A DNA stretch of 64,000 nt from Chroococcidiopsis sp. CCMEE 29 (GTDB taxonomy: Bacteria > Cyanobacteriota > Cyanobacteriia > Cyanobacteriales > Chroococcidiopsidaceae). The position numbers and the translations under genes were made by a program. Shown piece after piece: positions 1 to 9,462 of this stretch (position 1 is the first letter of the stretch; each line of letters begins with the position of its first letter). A model generated the notes under the pieces. The model was given only the letters and a program-made list of their open reading frames with translations, did not search any database and was not told the DNA's origin. The stretch is from positions 5,411,001-5,475,000 of the forward strand of contig NZ_CP083761.1 in assembly GCF_023558375.1 (NCBI RefSeq). The letters run 5' to 3'.

Positions 1-362
1 ACTTCGACATCGCCAAATACATGAGGATGACGGCGAATCAATTTTTGAGTAATGCCTTGGGTTACTTCCGTGAGGCTGAATGTACCTGATTCTGAGGCAA
101 TCTGCGCCTGTAGCACAACTTGTAATAGTAGATCTCCCAATTCTTCAGCGATCGCACGTGTATCTCCACTGCGAATCGCATCTACCACTTCATAAGCTTC
201 TTCAATTACATAGGGAGTTAGGGTTTGGAGCGTTTGAGCCAGATCCCAGGGACAACCGCCTTCAGGCGATCGCAATTGGGCAACCACATCAATCAGCTGT
301 TGCAGTGCTGCTAACATGGCGGTACGAGACTCGCTTTGGTTTGATTCTTCAAGGTCAGTCAT
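1..362 (-). CDS. mazG: Nucleoside triphosphate pyrophosphohydrolase MazG (partial)
   Basis: The gene runs off the left edge, so only the N-terminal ~120 residues are present. The reverse strand from the ATG at 362 reads a MazG N-terminal domain: [13 protein letters not shown], then [16 protein letters not shown] and [11 protein letters not shown], the helical motifs that carry the metal-binding Glu/Asp residues. MazG hydrolyses nucleoside triphosphates to monophosphates and pyrophosphate in the cytosol. No frame break is seen in the visible part. It is followed on the same strand, upstream, by the DUF2227 gene at 392-1003. The family call is firm; the C-terminal half is not visible. Confidence 0.9.
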   Translation of the reverse strand, partial: MTDLEESNQSESRTAMLAALQQLIDVVAQLRSPEGGCPWDLAQTLQTLTPYVIEEAYEVVDAIRSGDTRAIAEELGDLLLQVVLQAQIASESGTFSLTEVTQGITQKLIRRHPHVFGDVE

Positions 363-391
363 TCTGGAAAACTGCTAAACAACTGCTGCAA

Positions 392-1003
392 TCAATGCTT
401 GGGGCGCCTTTTAACAACTGCCGATCTGGAGCGGCGGGTGCTGCGAGGAGGTAATTTACGTTTCTTCATTTTGCCACGAGGCAGCAAGCCCCGGCTGCCC
501 TGCTTCTGAAAACGTTTATATACAGAACTGCCCCAGTCACTTACTGCATGGCTCATTGCACCTAGTTCCAGTCCTAGATAAAGAGCGAGCCATTCGCCAG
601 TGTGTTGAGTTAGCGATTGCTGAACCGACTTAACTAACAACTGCCAACTCCACCCCACATCCCACACTAACTGGGCTATCCCCAATAAGAAAATCCCTAA
701 TATTCCTAGCCAGCAACCTAGATACAGTATCCGCAGTGTTGTCCCTATAATTAGTCCGTGAGACAGCAGTGAACGATGCCGCAGAGTTTTTTGGTAGGGT
801 ATCCAAACCCACCGCAAGTAACCCCAACGCTTGTATTGAACCGAATAAATATCTAAATCAGGACCAAACATCAGCCCGCTGAATAAGAATGCTCCCGAAA
901 CGATTAAAGTGATATTGCCACTTTGAGTGTGTCCAAAGGTAAGAGCAGTTAGAAAGGGCAAACCCCATAGAGTAATGCGATCGTGTGTCCGACCAGAGGG
1001 CAT
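392..1003 (-). CDS. DUF2227-type putative metal-binding membrane protein
   Basis: 203-residue protein beginning MPSGRTHDRITLW. It has conserved His/Asp positions (THD near the start, GPDLDIYS, KTLRHRSLLSHG, AMSHAVSDW) and several hydrophobic stretches at about residues 15-45 and 85-125. The C-terminus is very basic (GKMKKRKLPPRSTRRSR). This pattern matches the cyanobacterial family annotated as metal-binding protein DUF2227, related to YdjM-like inner-membrane hydrolases. The reaction is unknown. It sits upstream of mazG on the same strand with about 30 bp between them, so they may be co-transcribed. Confidence 0.7.
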   Translation of the reverse strand: MPSGRTHDRITLWGLPFLTALTFGHTQSGNITLIVSGAFLFSGLMFGPDLDIYSVQYKRWGYLRWVWIPYQKTLRHRSLLSHGLIIGTTLRILYLGCWLGILGIFLLGIAQLVWDVGWSWQLLVKSVQQSLTQHTGEWLALYLGLELGAMSHAVSDWGSSVYKRFQKQGSRGLLPRGKMKKRKLPPRSTRRSRSAVVKRRPKH

Positions 1004-1107
1004 TAAGTTTAAGTATCTTCAGCAGACTATTCCCAAAGAATCGTAGCTCTTTTCGTTAAAACTTGCAGCGAAGGATACTCTGTTTCAGCGTGACCAAAGC
1101 TCTAACC

Positions 1108-1180
1108 GGATTTTAGATTTTAGATTGGGGGTGATTTGAGCGATTTTGGATTTTGGATTTTAGATTTTAGATTGGGGGTG
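1108..1180. repeat. Heptamer tandem repeats (TTTTAGA / TTTTGGA)
   Basis: Two blocks of the 7-base units TTTTAGA and TTTTGGA, each ending in TTGGGGGTG. Related units occur at 55971-55996 (opposite strand) and 62745-62800. Short heptanucleotide tandem repeats of this sort are known from filamentous and related cyanobacteria. I see no gene in 1004-1320. Confidence 0.7.
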
Positions 1181-1320
1181 GTTTATTTGAATCCAAAATC
1201 ATCCGAGTCCTTACTTAATTGTTCATGGTTAATCGCTAGTAGTAAATCAACTATTAACTTTCTTTTATCACTCTGGAGAGATTATAATAGGAACAAAGCT
1301 CTCAAACCTTTGTGCTAGCT

Positions 1321-2510
1321 ATGGTAGAGCCTCGCACACCACATCCTACAGTACAATTTGTCGATACTTACTGTCAGATGTATCGACATTTATTTCCAGA
1401 AGTGAGAAGTTTTGAGGCATTTAAGTATCTTCATGTTGGACTAATTTCCGATATCAAACGCAAAACTCTACCCGCAATTGCAAAAGTTGTTGGATTGGAG
1501 AACGAACAATCCTTACATCATTTTCTGACCGAGTCGCCTTGGAAAGCAAAGGATTTAAAACAGCAGAGATTAGAAATCATTTTGAGAGTTTTGTCAGGAC
1601 GCTCAATCATCATGATTATTGATGATACCGGCGATAAAAAGCAGGGACATACGACTGATTACGTTAAACGACAATATATTGGAAACTTAGGCAAGACTGA
1701 AAATGGCATAGTAGCAGTTACTGCTTATGGATATGTAAAAGGCATAACGTTACCGCTGACATTTGAAGTTTATAAACCAAAAGAAAGACTGAAAGAGGAT
1801 AAGTATCTAACGCGCACCAGAAATAGCAGCTTGCTGTTGCTATTCGGAGTAACCATGCAGTCCTACTACTCCCAGGGCAAAAAGTTAGAAGCAATAGATG
1901 GCGAAAATTTGAACGAGTTTTTAGCAACGGAAGCAAGGAGGTTAGATATGTAAAAGAAATTATCTTTGGTAATCGTTGCTTGGAACAGTATTGGCAAGTT
2001 ACTACTGATACTGAAAAGTCACCTGCGAATTCAACTACGTACTTAATGACACATATACCAGGCATCAAATATCATGAGGTTGGTAATATTTATGGAATCA
2101 GAACTTGGGTAGAGTATGGATTGAAATAAAGTAAAAATGAACTGGGATGGGCTGACTTTCGGATGACTGATTACGCTCAAATTGAGAAATGGTGGGAACT
2201 CGTTATGAGTGCCTACCTCATGGTTAGCCTTCATTCAGATAGTCTCAATCATTCTCTACTTCCAGTTTCTAATAAGTTTTAATCTCATCCCAGCTTTGAT
2301 GAGAACAAAGGCTGGAAAAATCTCTTGAATAATCTGCGCCTAATTCTGCAACCTTTTGTTTGCTTTAACTTGCTCACTCCTTGGCTAAAAGTATTTCCCA
2401 TTCCACAACTATCTCTTGGTTTTCCTCGCCTACTCCTTATCATGAATCAGTTTAATTGTCTTCAACCCCTGAGTGAGCTTTGGAGCAATTTCTATTTTTC
2501 CTCTGCCTAG
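1321..2510 (+). pseudogene. IS701-type transposase remnant, frameshifted and internally deleted
   Basis: The first frame from the ATG at 1321 gives VEPRTPHPTVQFVDTYCQMY and the DDE-transposase segment IIMIIDDTGDKKQG as far as PKERLKEDK. After that the expected middle is missing. The family reading resumes in other frames: AIRSNH around 1840, RWRKFERVFSNGSKEVRY around 1900-1950, IPGIKYHEVGNIYG, and after an in-frame stop NELGWADFRMTDYAQIEKWW at about 2135. The C-terminal tail (HSDSLNHS, then NLLNNLRLILQPFVCFNLL) extends to about 2470. At least one deletion, two frameshifts and stops make it inactive. I did not find clear terminal inverted repeats. Confidence 0.85.
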
Positions 2511-2525
2511 AGTGGTAAAAGAAAG

Positions 2526-2992
2526 TTACCAGGGGCGATTGGATTCATATTCGATCGAGAAGATCGCTCTCAAAAAGAGCGGGAGGATCTTGAGCGCCAA
2601 AGCAATGGCAAGGTGTTTTTCCTGAAAGGAAAAATGTATGAAAACTACCTGCTAAACCTAAATGCCATGAGCTTTGTTCTATCGCAAGCTGATTCGTCAG
2701 GGCTAACTTCTGTTACTCCTGAAGATGTTTTAATTGGCTACAAAGTAATGGTCACGATAAGAGATACATTCAGGCGTATGCAGCAGCACCACTAACTCTA
2801 GAGTGGCAAGAAAACGTACATGGAACACGAATTCTAGAGGAGCTTTTCAGCAGCCTGTCTGAAAACCGTGTAAGCTTTGATAAAGTCAAGCACGGCGTGG
2901 AGCTGACAGAATGGATCGTTAACAATTCTCCACGTGACCTTGATGAGCTTACCGACCTAATTAGGAATGTACTGGCTCAAAAGAATCCTTGA
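2526..2992 (+). pseudogene. Remnant of an AAA/TOPRIM (OLD-like) ATPase C-terminus
   Basis: The forward frame from about 2526 reads GAIGFIFDREDRSQKEREDL and then FLKGKMYENYLLN. This resembles the TOPRIM-like C-terminal part of OLD-family or DUF4435-type AAA proteins (an acidic IFDRDER motif followed by ENYLL). The frame ends at 2795, but a shift near 2755 restores RYIQAYAAAPLTLEWQENV and on to QKNP with a stop at 2992. No start codon or Walker A half is present. So this is a 5'-truncated, frameshifted fragment lying between the dead IS701 copy and tRNA-Ser. The family is my best guess; that it is broken is clear. Confidence 0.5.
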
Positions 2993-3013
2993 TCCATAAA
3001 CGCCTAGTGTAAA

Positions 3014-3098
3014 CGGAGAGGGGGAGATTCGAACTCCCGGTACCTTTCGGTACATCCGATTTCAAGTCGGACGCAATCGACCACTCTGCCACCTCTCC
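3014..3098 (-). tRNA. tRNA-Ser (UGA anticodon)
   Basis: The reverse strand gives an 85-nt class II tRNA: acceptor GGAGAGG paired with CCTCTCC, anticodon loop CTTGAAA (anticodon UGA), an extra arm with GTACCGAAAGGTAC, and the T-loop GTTCGAATC. The discriminator base is G. No CCA is encoded. It flanks the degraded mobile DNA at 1.3-3.0 kb, consistent with a tRNA-adjacent insertion hotspot. Confidence 0.95.
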
Positions 3099-3150
3099 AG
3101 CAAAGTTGTCAGCTGATAAAAGCCGACAAATAAATAATATATCTCATTAT

Positions 3151-4077
3151 CTAAGCAGGCTGCACCACCCGCCGGGTCCGCTGGTAAAGAATTTGCTCAG
3201 ATACCACTGTAAAATCTTTCCCCAGCCAAACCAGGGAAATTTGGGACACAACATCACCTTGCAAAGAGACAATTGAGAAATTACGGCAGCGATCACTTCC
3301 ACTTTGCACAATCCGAGGCACGCGCGCCGCATTCAAATAGATTGTTTCTGGACTCACATAAATTGCCTGCCGCAAATGCTGATTGGTGTGCCGCAGTTTA
3401 TGGTGCATATGACCAAATGTAACCAAGGGAATTCTTTTGCCAGCAGCGCGAGTCTGCGCGATCGCCGCTGCTAAATCTGGATCGCCATAGTCGCCGCCGA
3501 TCGGTTGCCAATCTTTGCCGCAAGGATCTTCTGCGCGATCGCCTAACCCAGTCGGACCATTGTGACCCATAAAAATAATCGTCTCATATGCCGCATTGTT
3601 CGCTGCCGCTACAATTCGAGCTGTGGATTCCTCAAAATTCGTCACCCCGAACCGCTGTTGATAGAACTCGGCATTTTTCCATAATTCTCCACCCCAGCTA
3701 AATGGACGGCTGCCGACAACGGTTAAATTCAGTTCTGGGAAGTCGAGCTTACCATAGCCTACATGGGTTTCCCCCAGCAAATCCATCTGTTGCTGCACCC
3801 AGTCTTCTTTCTCTCGGTTGTAGGGACACTTCTTGCGACCCCACTCTGAGGCAGAGTACCAAGCATCATGGTTGCCGAAAATCGCTGCCTTAGGAATGTC
3901 GAGGCTGGCGATCGCGCGAACCACCTCCACCGATTCATTGCCAAAATCCCCTACAAACAGCACTAAATCAACACCCAGCTGCTGTAGGGCAATGCCATCG
4001 TCCGCTTCCCATTGGTCGTGAATATCCCCAACAATAGCGATTGTAATCAGTTGCTCGTAATTTCTCTGACTGGTCAT
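3151..4077 (-). CDS. Calcineurin-like metallophosphoesterase (cyanobacterial type)
   Basis: 308 residues from the ATG at 4077, chosen because AGGAAG lies 6-8 bases upstream; a longer frame to 4173 exists but has no comparable site. Metallophosphoesterase motifs appear in order: GDIHDQW, FVGDFGNES, IFGNHDAWY, GHNGPTG and FGHMHHKLR. These are the Asp/His/Asn ligands for a two-metal centre. A cyanobacteria/plant-specific family of this kind exists; its substrate is not known to me. No signal peptide is seen, so it is probably cytosolic. It is divergent from nadA. Confidence 0.85.
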   Translation of the reverse strand: MTSQRNYEQLITIAIVGDIHDQWEADDGIALQQLGVDLVLFVGDFGNESVEVVRAIASLDIPKAAIFGNHDAWYSASEWGRKKCPYNREKEDWVQQQMDLLGETHVGYGKLDFPELNLTVVGSRPFSWGGELWKNAEFYQQRFGVTNFEESTARIVAAANNAAYETIIFMGHNGPTGLGDRAEDPCGKDWQPIGGDYGDPDLAAAIAQTRAAGKRIPLVTFGHMHHKLRHTNQHLRQAIYVSPETIYLNAARVPRIVQSGSDRCRNFSIVSLQGDVVSQISLVWLGKDFTVVSEQILYQRTRRVVQPA

Positions 4078-4241
4078 GCCATCTTCCTTGCCGGTCTTTT
4101 TCCAAGATAGGAAAGCATGAACTATTTTGACACTTCCGTTGGTTGAGTGGAAAACCAATCTTAGCCTAACCAATTGATTTTGGTAAAAAATACTATAATT
4201 ACAACTAGGTAACTACTTCCAACTGCCAGGTAATCCTAACT

Positions 4242-5219
4242 GTGTTTACAACTGCACTTGCTCAAAGAAAACTCACTCAAACTGCGGAACCCCCACTAGA
4301 CCTATTTGAAGCTATTCAAGCGCTCAAACGGGAACTGAACGCTATAATTCTGGCACATTACTACCAAGAGCCAGATATTCAGGATATCGCCGACTACATT
4401 GGCGACTCGCTAGGGCTTTCTCGACAGGCAGCTAACACAGATGCTGATGTGATCGTCTTTGCCGGCGTCCACTTCATGGCAGAGACTGCTAAAATTCTCA
4501 ATCCCAACAAGCTAGTGTTATTACCGGATTTGGCGGCAGGTTGCTCTTTGGCAGATAGTTGTCCCCCAGAGGCATTTGCTGCTTTTAAGGCAGCTCACCC
4601 GGATCATCTGGTGGTTTCCTACATCAACTGCACTGCTGAAATTAAAGCGATGAGCGATATCATCTGCACCAGCTCCAACGCTGTCCAGATTGTGCGTCAG
4701 ATTCCAGAGGAGCAGCCGATTATTTTTGCTCCAGATCGGAATTTGGGGCGGTATGTGATGGAGCAGACTGGACGAAACTTGGTGCTATGGCAAGGCAGCT
4801 GCATTGTGCACGAAACTTTCTCTGAAAAGAAGATTGTCCAGCTAAAAATTTCACATCCAGAAGCAGAGGTACTTGCTCATCCAGAATGCGAACCAGCTGT
4901 ATTGCGTCACGCCACCTACATTGGCTCTACCACCGCCCTTTTGAATTATTGCCAACGAAGTTCCGCAAGTACTTTCATTGTCGCTACAGAGCCAGGGATT
5001 ATTCACCAAATGCAAAAGGAGGCTCCCCAGAAACATTTTATTCCAGCACCGCCAATGAACAGTTGCAATTGCAACGAGTGTCCTTACATGAGGTTAAATA
5101 CACTGGAAAAGCTTTACTGGGCAATGAAAAATCGTACCCCACAAATTACGATGTCAGAAGAAATTCGCTTAGCCGCACTGCAACCAATCCAACGCATGCT
5201 GGAGATGAGCCCTTCTTAA
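4242..5219 (+). CDS. nadA: Quinolinate synthase A
   Basis: 325 residues with a GTG start ([10 protein letters not shown]). NadA condenses iminoaspartate with dihydroxyacetone phosphate to quinolinate in de novo NAD synthesis. The family landmarks are present: [70 protein letters not shown] and [14 protein letters not shown]. The conserved Cys in the second, fourth and last regions hold the [4Fe-4S] cluster. Length fits the family. The upstream gene is divergent, so the promoter should lie in 4078-4241. Confidence 0.97.
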   Translation: MFTTALAQRKLTQTAEPPLDLFEAIQALKRELNAIILAHYYQEPDIQDIADYIGDSLGLSRQAANTDADVIVFAGVHFMAETAKILNPNKLVLLPDLAAGCSLADSCPPEAFAAFKAAHPDHLVVSYINCTAEIKAMSDIICTSSNAVQIVRQIPEEQPIIFAPDRNLGRYVMEQTGRNLVLWQGSCIVHETFSEKKIVQLKISHPEAEVLAHPECEPAVLRHATYIGSTTALLNYCQRSSASTFIVATEPGIIHQMQKEAPQKHFIPAPPMNSCNCNECPYMRLNTLEKLYWAMKNRTPQITMSEEIRLAALQPIQRMLEMSPS

Positions 5220-5260
5220 TACCTCGTCTCTAACCAACAGGTATTTCTAGTAATCAAAAT

Positions 5261-6880
5261 TCAAATCACAAACGGCTCAATTTTGCTATTGCTCCACTGG
5301 TGTTGCGACCACTCAGCGATAAACGGTCGGACCATGAACTTGGGTGGGCAACCATCCTGAACATCAATCCGTAAAAATGAGTAGGGTCGTCGCTTTTGTG
5401 ACCCACGACCACTCCGACCAATATAAAGCAGCGATCGCGCTACTTTACGGGTGCTATCTTCATTGCCATCAAAAGTTTCCATCAATTCCGGTCCTTCACG
5501 TCGCTGACGGCGGAGGCTGAAACCACTGCCACCGCAGATAATCCAGTTAATGTGAGAGTCTGCGTGTCCGGTATTGCCAGTGCGAAGATATTCCAAGCAG
5601 TGAGCATGACCACTCAGAACCAAATCAACTAATGGACGCCCCTCTGGCAGTGAGCCGATTACTTCACACACCTGATCGAAAACCTGTCGGAGGCGGCGAC
5701 GAATTGCTAAGGTTTGCGCTTGGTTCCACTTGGTCGCCTCAGTAACATAAGGGGGATGGTGGAGATAAATGATTCGTCCACGCACTTCTGCAGTATGCCA
5801 AGATTCGATTAGCCTTTGCCGCAGCCAATCAAGTTGCTCGGTGTCAGTTACAGTCTTTCCATCGGATGCTAATTGTTTGTCAATGTCAAGCTGGACTTCT
5901 TCAAGCTGCTCCAACTTGGTATGCAGATCGTCGAGTTGTTCAGCTTCTTCCGGTAGATTTGGGTTAAGCTGGGCAGAGGTTTCAATAATTTGCAGCTTTT
6001 CCTGCTCCAACTCATTCCAACGTTTTTCCAGCAGGCGGCGATCAGCTTCCCCTTCTCCAGTAGCAGGTAGCGGCAGTGGATCGTTGAAGGTATTCGAGTC
6101 AAGGGCGAAAAAGTCGATGCCGCCGCTACGGAACGTGTAATATCGGTTGGGTAAACGAGTAAAGCTTCCAGGTTCGTATCGCAGGCAGCGACCCGTGTCA
6201 GTCTGGCCGACGTAGTGGCGATCCAGATGACCGCTTAGCTTCTCCTTCGTATCGAATTGCTTAAGGTAGTCAAGAAATGCCCGTGCATATGCCTTGCCTT
6301 GACCTGAACCATGCCAGCCAATGTCTACATACAACTTCGACCGGAGTAGGCGGCGGAGTGGTCGTGTGGTTCCTGCTATCAAACCAAAGAATAACGGCAG
6401 GTCATAATAATCATGATTACCTGGCACGGGAAGGAACGGCAGAGTAAAGGACATCTGGTCATAGGCAATACGCTGAGGGTGATCGCCTCCCACCAGAAAC
6501 TCTCGGTAAGGCTTAATAAAGTTGTCCGGGTAGTACTCGCTCGATCCCACTAAGTAGATCACGTCGCCTGTGTGTAATATGAAGCGGCTCTGGTCTTGAT
6601 GTGCCAGCATCATTTCTGCAAGCTGGCGTTGAGGGTTGTGTCCTCGATGGCTTCCCGAACCACTATCACCCACAACTAAAAACGAGAACTCAGGACTGTC
6701 TGCCCAGCTATCTTCAAATACCATTCGGGTTTGATCAATTCCCCGCTCGACAATCAGCGGCTCTTGCCACCGCACCCGTTGCTTCATCTTCCGGATTTTG
6801 ACGGTGATCGGTGGATCGGATACGAATTTCATAGCTATATTGCCCCTGAATTCCGAACTAGATTCGGTCAACTCTGCCAA
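5261..6880 (-). CDS. Large metallophosphoesterase
   Basis: 539 residues. Motifs: VVGDSGSGSHRG, HTGDVIY, PVPGNHDYYDLP, YLHHPPYV and LSGHAHCLEYL, a calcineurin-like two-metal site. A coiled-coil-like Glu/Gln-rich insert lies at about residues 280-350. I see no signal peptide or membrane segment. An in-frame Met 16 codons downstream (6835), preceded by AGGGG, is a possible alternative start. The substrate is unknown. It is not closely similar to the shorter phosphoesterase at 3151-4077. Confidence 0.8.
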   Translation of the reverse strand: MAELTESSSEFRGNIAMKFVSDPPITVKIRKMKQRVRWQEPLIVERGIDQTRMVFEDSWADSPEFSFLVVGDSGSGSHRGHNPQRQLAEMMLAHQDQSRFILHTGDVIYLVGSSEYYPDNFIKPYREFLVGGDHPQRIAYDQMSFTLPFLPVPGNHDYYDLPLFFGLIAGTTRPLRRLLRSKLYVDIGWHGSGQGKAYARAFLDYLKQFDTKEKLSGHLDRHYVGQTDTGRCLRYEPGSFTRLPNRYYTFRSGGIDFFALDSNTFNDPLPLPATGEGEADRRLLEKRWNELEQEKLQIIETSAQLNPNLPEEAEQLDDLHTKLEQLEEVQLDIDKQLASDGKTVTDTEQLDWLRQRLIESWHTAEVRGRIIYLHHPPYVTEATKWNQAQTLAIRRRLRQVFDQVCEVIGSLPEGRPLVDLVLSGHAHCLEYLRTGNTGHADSHINWIICGGSGFSLRRQRREGPELMETFDGNEDSTRKVARSLLYIGRSGRGSQKRRPYSFLRIDVQDGCPPKFMVRPFIAEWSQHQWSNSKIEPFVI

Positions 6881-6983
6881 TGCAAGCCGATTTTACCCAA
6901 CTACTCCACCCATTCAGCATCTACCTTAGTAGGTTTATTGTGCGCTAACTGAGCAACTTAAGAAGCACCCAGTGACCAAGAAA

Positions 6984-7017
6984 GGGGTCAGGGGTTAGGG
7001 GTTAGGGGTTAGGGGGG
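6984..7017. repeat. GGGGTTA heptamer repeats in a gene-free stretch
   Basis: Three tandem GGGGTTA units followed by a G-run. The surrounding gap 6881-7254 holds no coding frame I trust. It also carries an inverted trace (GACCCCTGACCCC near 7160) and ATCCTTC heptamers at 7226-7260 that run into the end of tldD. Related GGGGTTA/GTGGTTA units recur at 62717-62745. Confidence 0.7.
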
Positions 7018-7254
7018 TACACAAAGATCCTCGACCCCAAAGTGGATACAACAAGAGCGAATTTATTCATGCAGAAAAAAGAAGGATTTGTGTCGAGACC
7101 GCTTGCGGCAAGACACAAGGTGTCCATATTAAATCCCCCCATTTATGCGTGGGGATTTCCCTGACCCCTGACCCCTCTTAAGCGGCGATGGAAGAACACA
7201 AGCAACTCTCAGTGTCCCCACCTCCTCTTCAATTCATCCTTCATCCTTCATCCT

Positions 7255-8658
7255 TTATCCTTCAGGTGCTTCCCCACCAACCACTACATTACGGATTCGC
7301 AGACTAGGACCGCCGCAACCCACAGGCAAACCATTTTGTCCGCCCTTGCCACAGCCACCGGATTCATCCCAGTAGAAGTCATCACCGATCGCTTCAATAT
7401 CAGCCAGTGTTTGGAAGACATTTCCAGAGAGTGTGACATCTCTTACAGGTTCGGCAATTCGCCCGTTGCGAATCATCCAAGCTTCACCAGCACTGAAAGT
7501 GAACATTTCTCCATTCGTCATGCCACCTAGCCAGTTACGGGCATAAACTCCTTCTTTAATCCCGTTAATCAAGTCAGCTACCGGCGTTTTTCCCCGCTCA
7601 ATCCAAGTATTAGTCATGCGAACTATAGGCGCATAGTGGTAATTGAGACTTCGAGCATTCCCGGTGGGGGCTTCGCCTAACTTTCCAGCCGTTTCGCGGG
7701 AGTGCAGCCGTCCTACTAAAACACCATCTTTAATCAACTGAGTCGTGGTAGCAAGGGTGCCTTCATCGTCATAAAAGTAGCTGCCGCGATGACCCTCGGG
7801 TGCTGCTCCATCAAAAATTTGCAGTTCTTTTGGTCCAAACCGCCGCCCAATACTCATCACTTCCAGCAGATCGGGGTTTTCGTAAGCCATATCTGCTTCT
7901 GAAAGATGACCAAAGGCTTCATGGACAAATAAACCACTGAGAATCGGGTCTATGACTACAGTGTACGTACTTCCTTTGACCGATGGTAGGGATAATGCAG
8001 CAACAGCTCTTTGAGCAGCACTACGAACTTGTTCATCTAAACCAGTTAAATCTTCATAAGCTTTGCGGGAGCCAGTAGTTTCCCGTCCAGTTTGCACTGT
8101 GTCACTATTACGAGCAGTGGCAGCAAAGCGCATTTCCATGTCAACCCATGATTGGTCAATTAATGTGCCTTCTGAACTGGCGATGATTACCCGTTGCCAA
8201 GTGTCGCCATAACGCACTGAGGTGGTCGTAACTTGGCGGTCAACGCTTTTGAGGATTTCACTGTAGCGATCGCACAGTTCCTTTTTTCTCGTTAGTGAAA
8301 TTTGGCGGGGGTCAGTGCCAGTCAAGGGTACAAAGCAGGTGGCTTGAACTGGATCGATGGGCGCTAGCTGAGTTTCCCCATCGCCAACTATCCGGGCGGC
8401 AGCGATCGCTTCTTCTATGCGTTCATTAATCGTTGCCAGATGGTTAAAGCTACTCAGCCCCCAACCACCTTTATAACAAGCCCGGACTTGCCCACCAATC
8501 GAGATGCCTTCGCTGAGGGTTTCTACCTTGTTACCACGCAATAAGATATCAGTCCCTTCTGCTTCTTCAAGTCGAATGACAAGATAGTCTACCTGAGAAC
8601 TATATCGGGCAATCAGGTCAGAGAGTACGTTTTTGGTATCAGGAATTACGGTTGACAT
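7255..8658 (-). CDS. tldD: TldD metalloprotease
   Basis: 467 residues. TldD with TldE forms a metalloprotease that trims peptides and is known from microcin B17 and CcdA processing. The signature HEAFGHLSEAD (HExxxH zinc site) is present, with VVIDPILSGLFVHE before it and the GGTNGEMFTFS-type region (GGMTNGEMFTFSAGEAW) near the C-terminus. Length is normal for TldD. No tldE partner is next to it. The only hint of a link with the peptide island 9 kb away is functional, so I treat it as housekeeping. Confidence 0.95.
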   Translation of the reverse strand: MSTVIPDTKNVLSDLIARYSSQVDYLVIRLEEAEGTDILLRGNKVETLSEGISIGGQVRACYKGGWGLSSFNHLATINERIEEAIAAARIVGDGETQLAPIDPVQATCFVPLTGTDPRQISLTRKKELCDRYSEILKSVDRQVTTTSVRYGDTWQRVIIASSEGTLIDQSWVDMEMRFAATARNSDTVQTGRETTGSRKAYEDLTGLDEQVRSAAQRAVAALSLPSVKGSTYTVVIDPILSGLFVHEAFGHLSEADMAYENPDLLEVMSIGRRFGPKELQIFDGAAPEGHRGSYFYDDEGTLATTTQLIKDGVLVGRLHSRETAGKLGEAPTGNARSLNYHYAPIVRMTNTWIERGKTPVADLINGIKEGVYARNWLGGMTNGEMFTFSAGEAWMIRNGRIAEPVRDVTLSGNVFQTLADIEAIGDDFYWDESGGCGKGGQNGLPVGCGGPSLRIRNVVVGGEAPEG

Positions 8659-8801
8659 GGCGGGCTAAAACTGGGATTAACTGCCTTAATTTTGCAATTA
8701 ATCTGCCTAGTTTTGCTAGTGAGTATTAGCAGAACAAACCGAAAACGTTACTATGCCACATCTCACAATTTATTTAGAATTGCTATAAATGGGAGTAGCG
8801 C

Positions 8802-9254
8802 TCAGTCTTGCCAAAATTTTGCCGATAAAATTGTCTCTACATCACGGCGAAACTGCCACTCATCGGGGAACTCGATTTTCGGATAATCTTGCCGAAGATC
8901 GCCTAAGGCAACTTGCCAAATGTCGTTAAAGACTTCAGATAAGTAATTTTGCAGGCTGGGAGATTGCTTGAGCAATCTTTGCAATTGTTTTCGTTGCTCT
9001 CTAATCGTTAGCTCCCATCCTTGATAGTTTTCAGGGGTGTGAATATAGCACCGTTTCAGCAAATGGTTCAGGAGCACGTCTAAACGGCTTTCCAATTCCC
9101 GCTGCTCCCGTCCTGCCAAACTCTCAATCTCCTCAATTAAGTTCTCCAGATCTAAATCATCAAAATTTCGCACTTTTAACTTGGCAACGGTATCTGCTAC
9201 CCACAGGCAAAAGTCACGTTCGTATAGCTTGCTTGGTACTACAGCCTGACTCAT
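8802..9254 (-). CDS. DUF29 domain protein
   Basis: 150 residues, beginning MSQAVVPSKLYERDFCLWV. It follows the DUF29 pattern: YERDFxLWxxxTVxxLKxxxF, DLENLIEEIESLAGREQRELESRL, LLNHLLKRCY, and ending FRRDVETIL. DUF29 proteins are small, helical and very numerous in cyanobacteria; their function is unknown. It stands alone between tldD and a divergent DUF2079 gene. Confidence 0.85.
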   Translation of the reverse strand: MSQAVVPSKLYERDFCLWVADTVAKLKVRNFDDLDLENLIEEIESLAGREQRELESRLDVLLNHLLKRCYIHTPENYQGWELTIREQRKQLQRLLKQSPSLQNYLSEVFNDIWQVALGDLRQDYPKIEFPDEWQFRRDVETILSAKFWQD

Positions 9255-9462
9255 TTCCGTTGTTTCTCCTGAGCCTGTATCTTTAATTATCTATTAGTTA
9301 ATGTTTGCAGCAAAATTTTTGCTCTTTAAGCTGGGATCTTTCCAGCCAAACGTTCGTCAACCTCCAGAGATAAGTTAGTAACTTGCTATTAGTCCACAAC
9401 CATCGGGTTTTACAATACACTTTGAAGCTTTCCCTGCTTTCATAAATGAGTGTGAGTGAGTG

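Noticed and set aside
1136-1318. Forward frame of 60 codons
   Set aside because: It is built from the heptamer repeats and lacks a plausible start or composition.
7255-8658. TldD as part of the peptide island
   Set aside because: It is 9 kb away on the other strand, with unrelated genes between, and has no TldE partner nearby.
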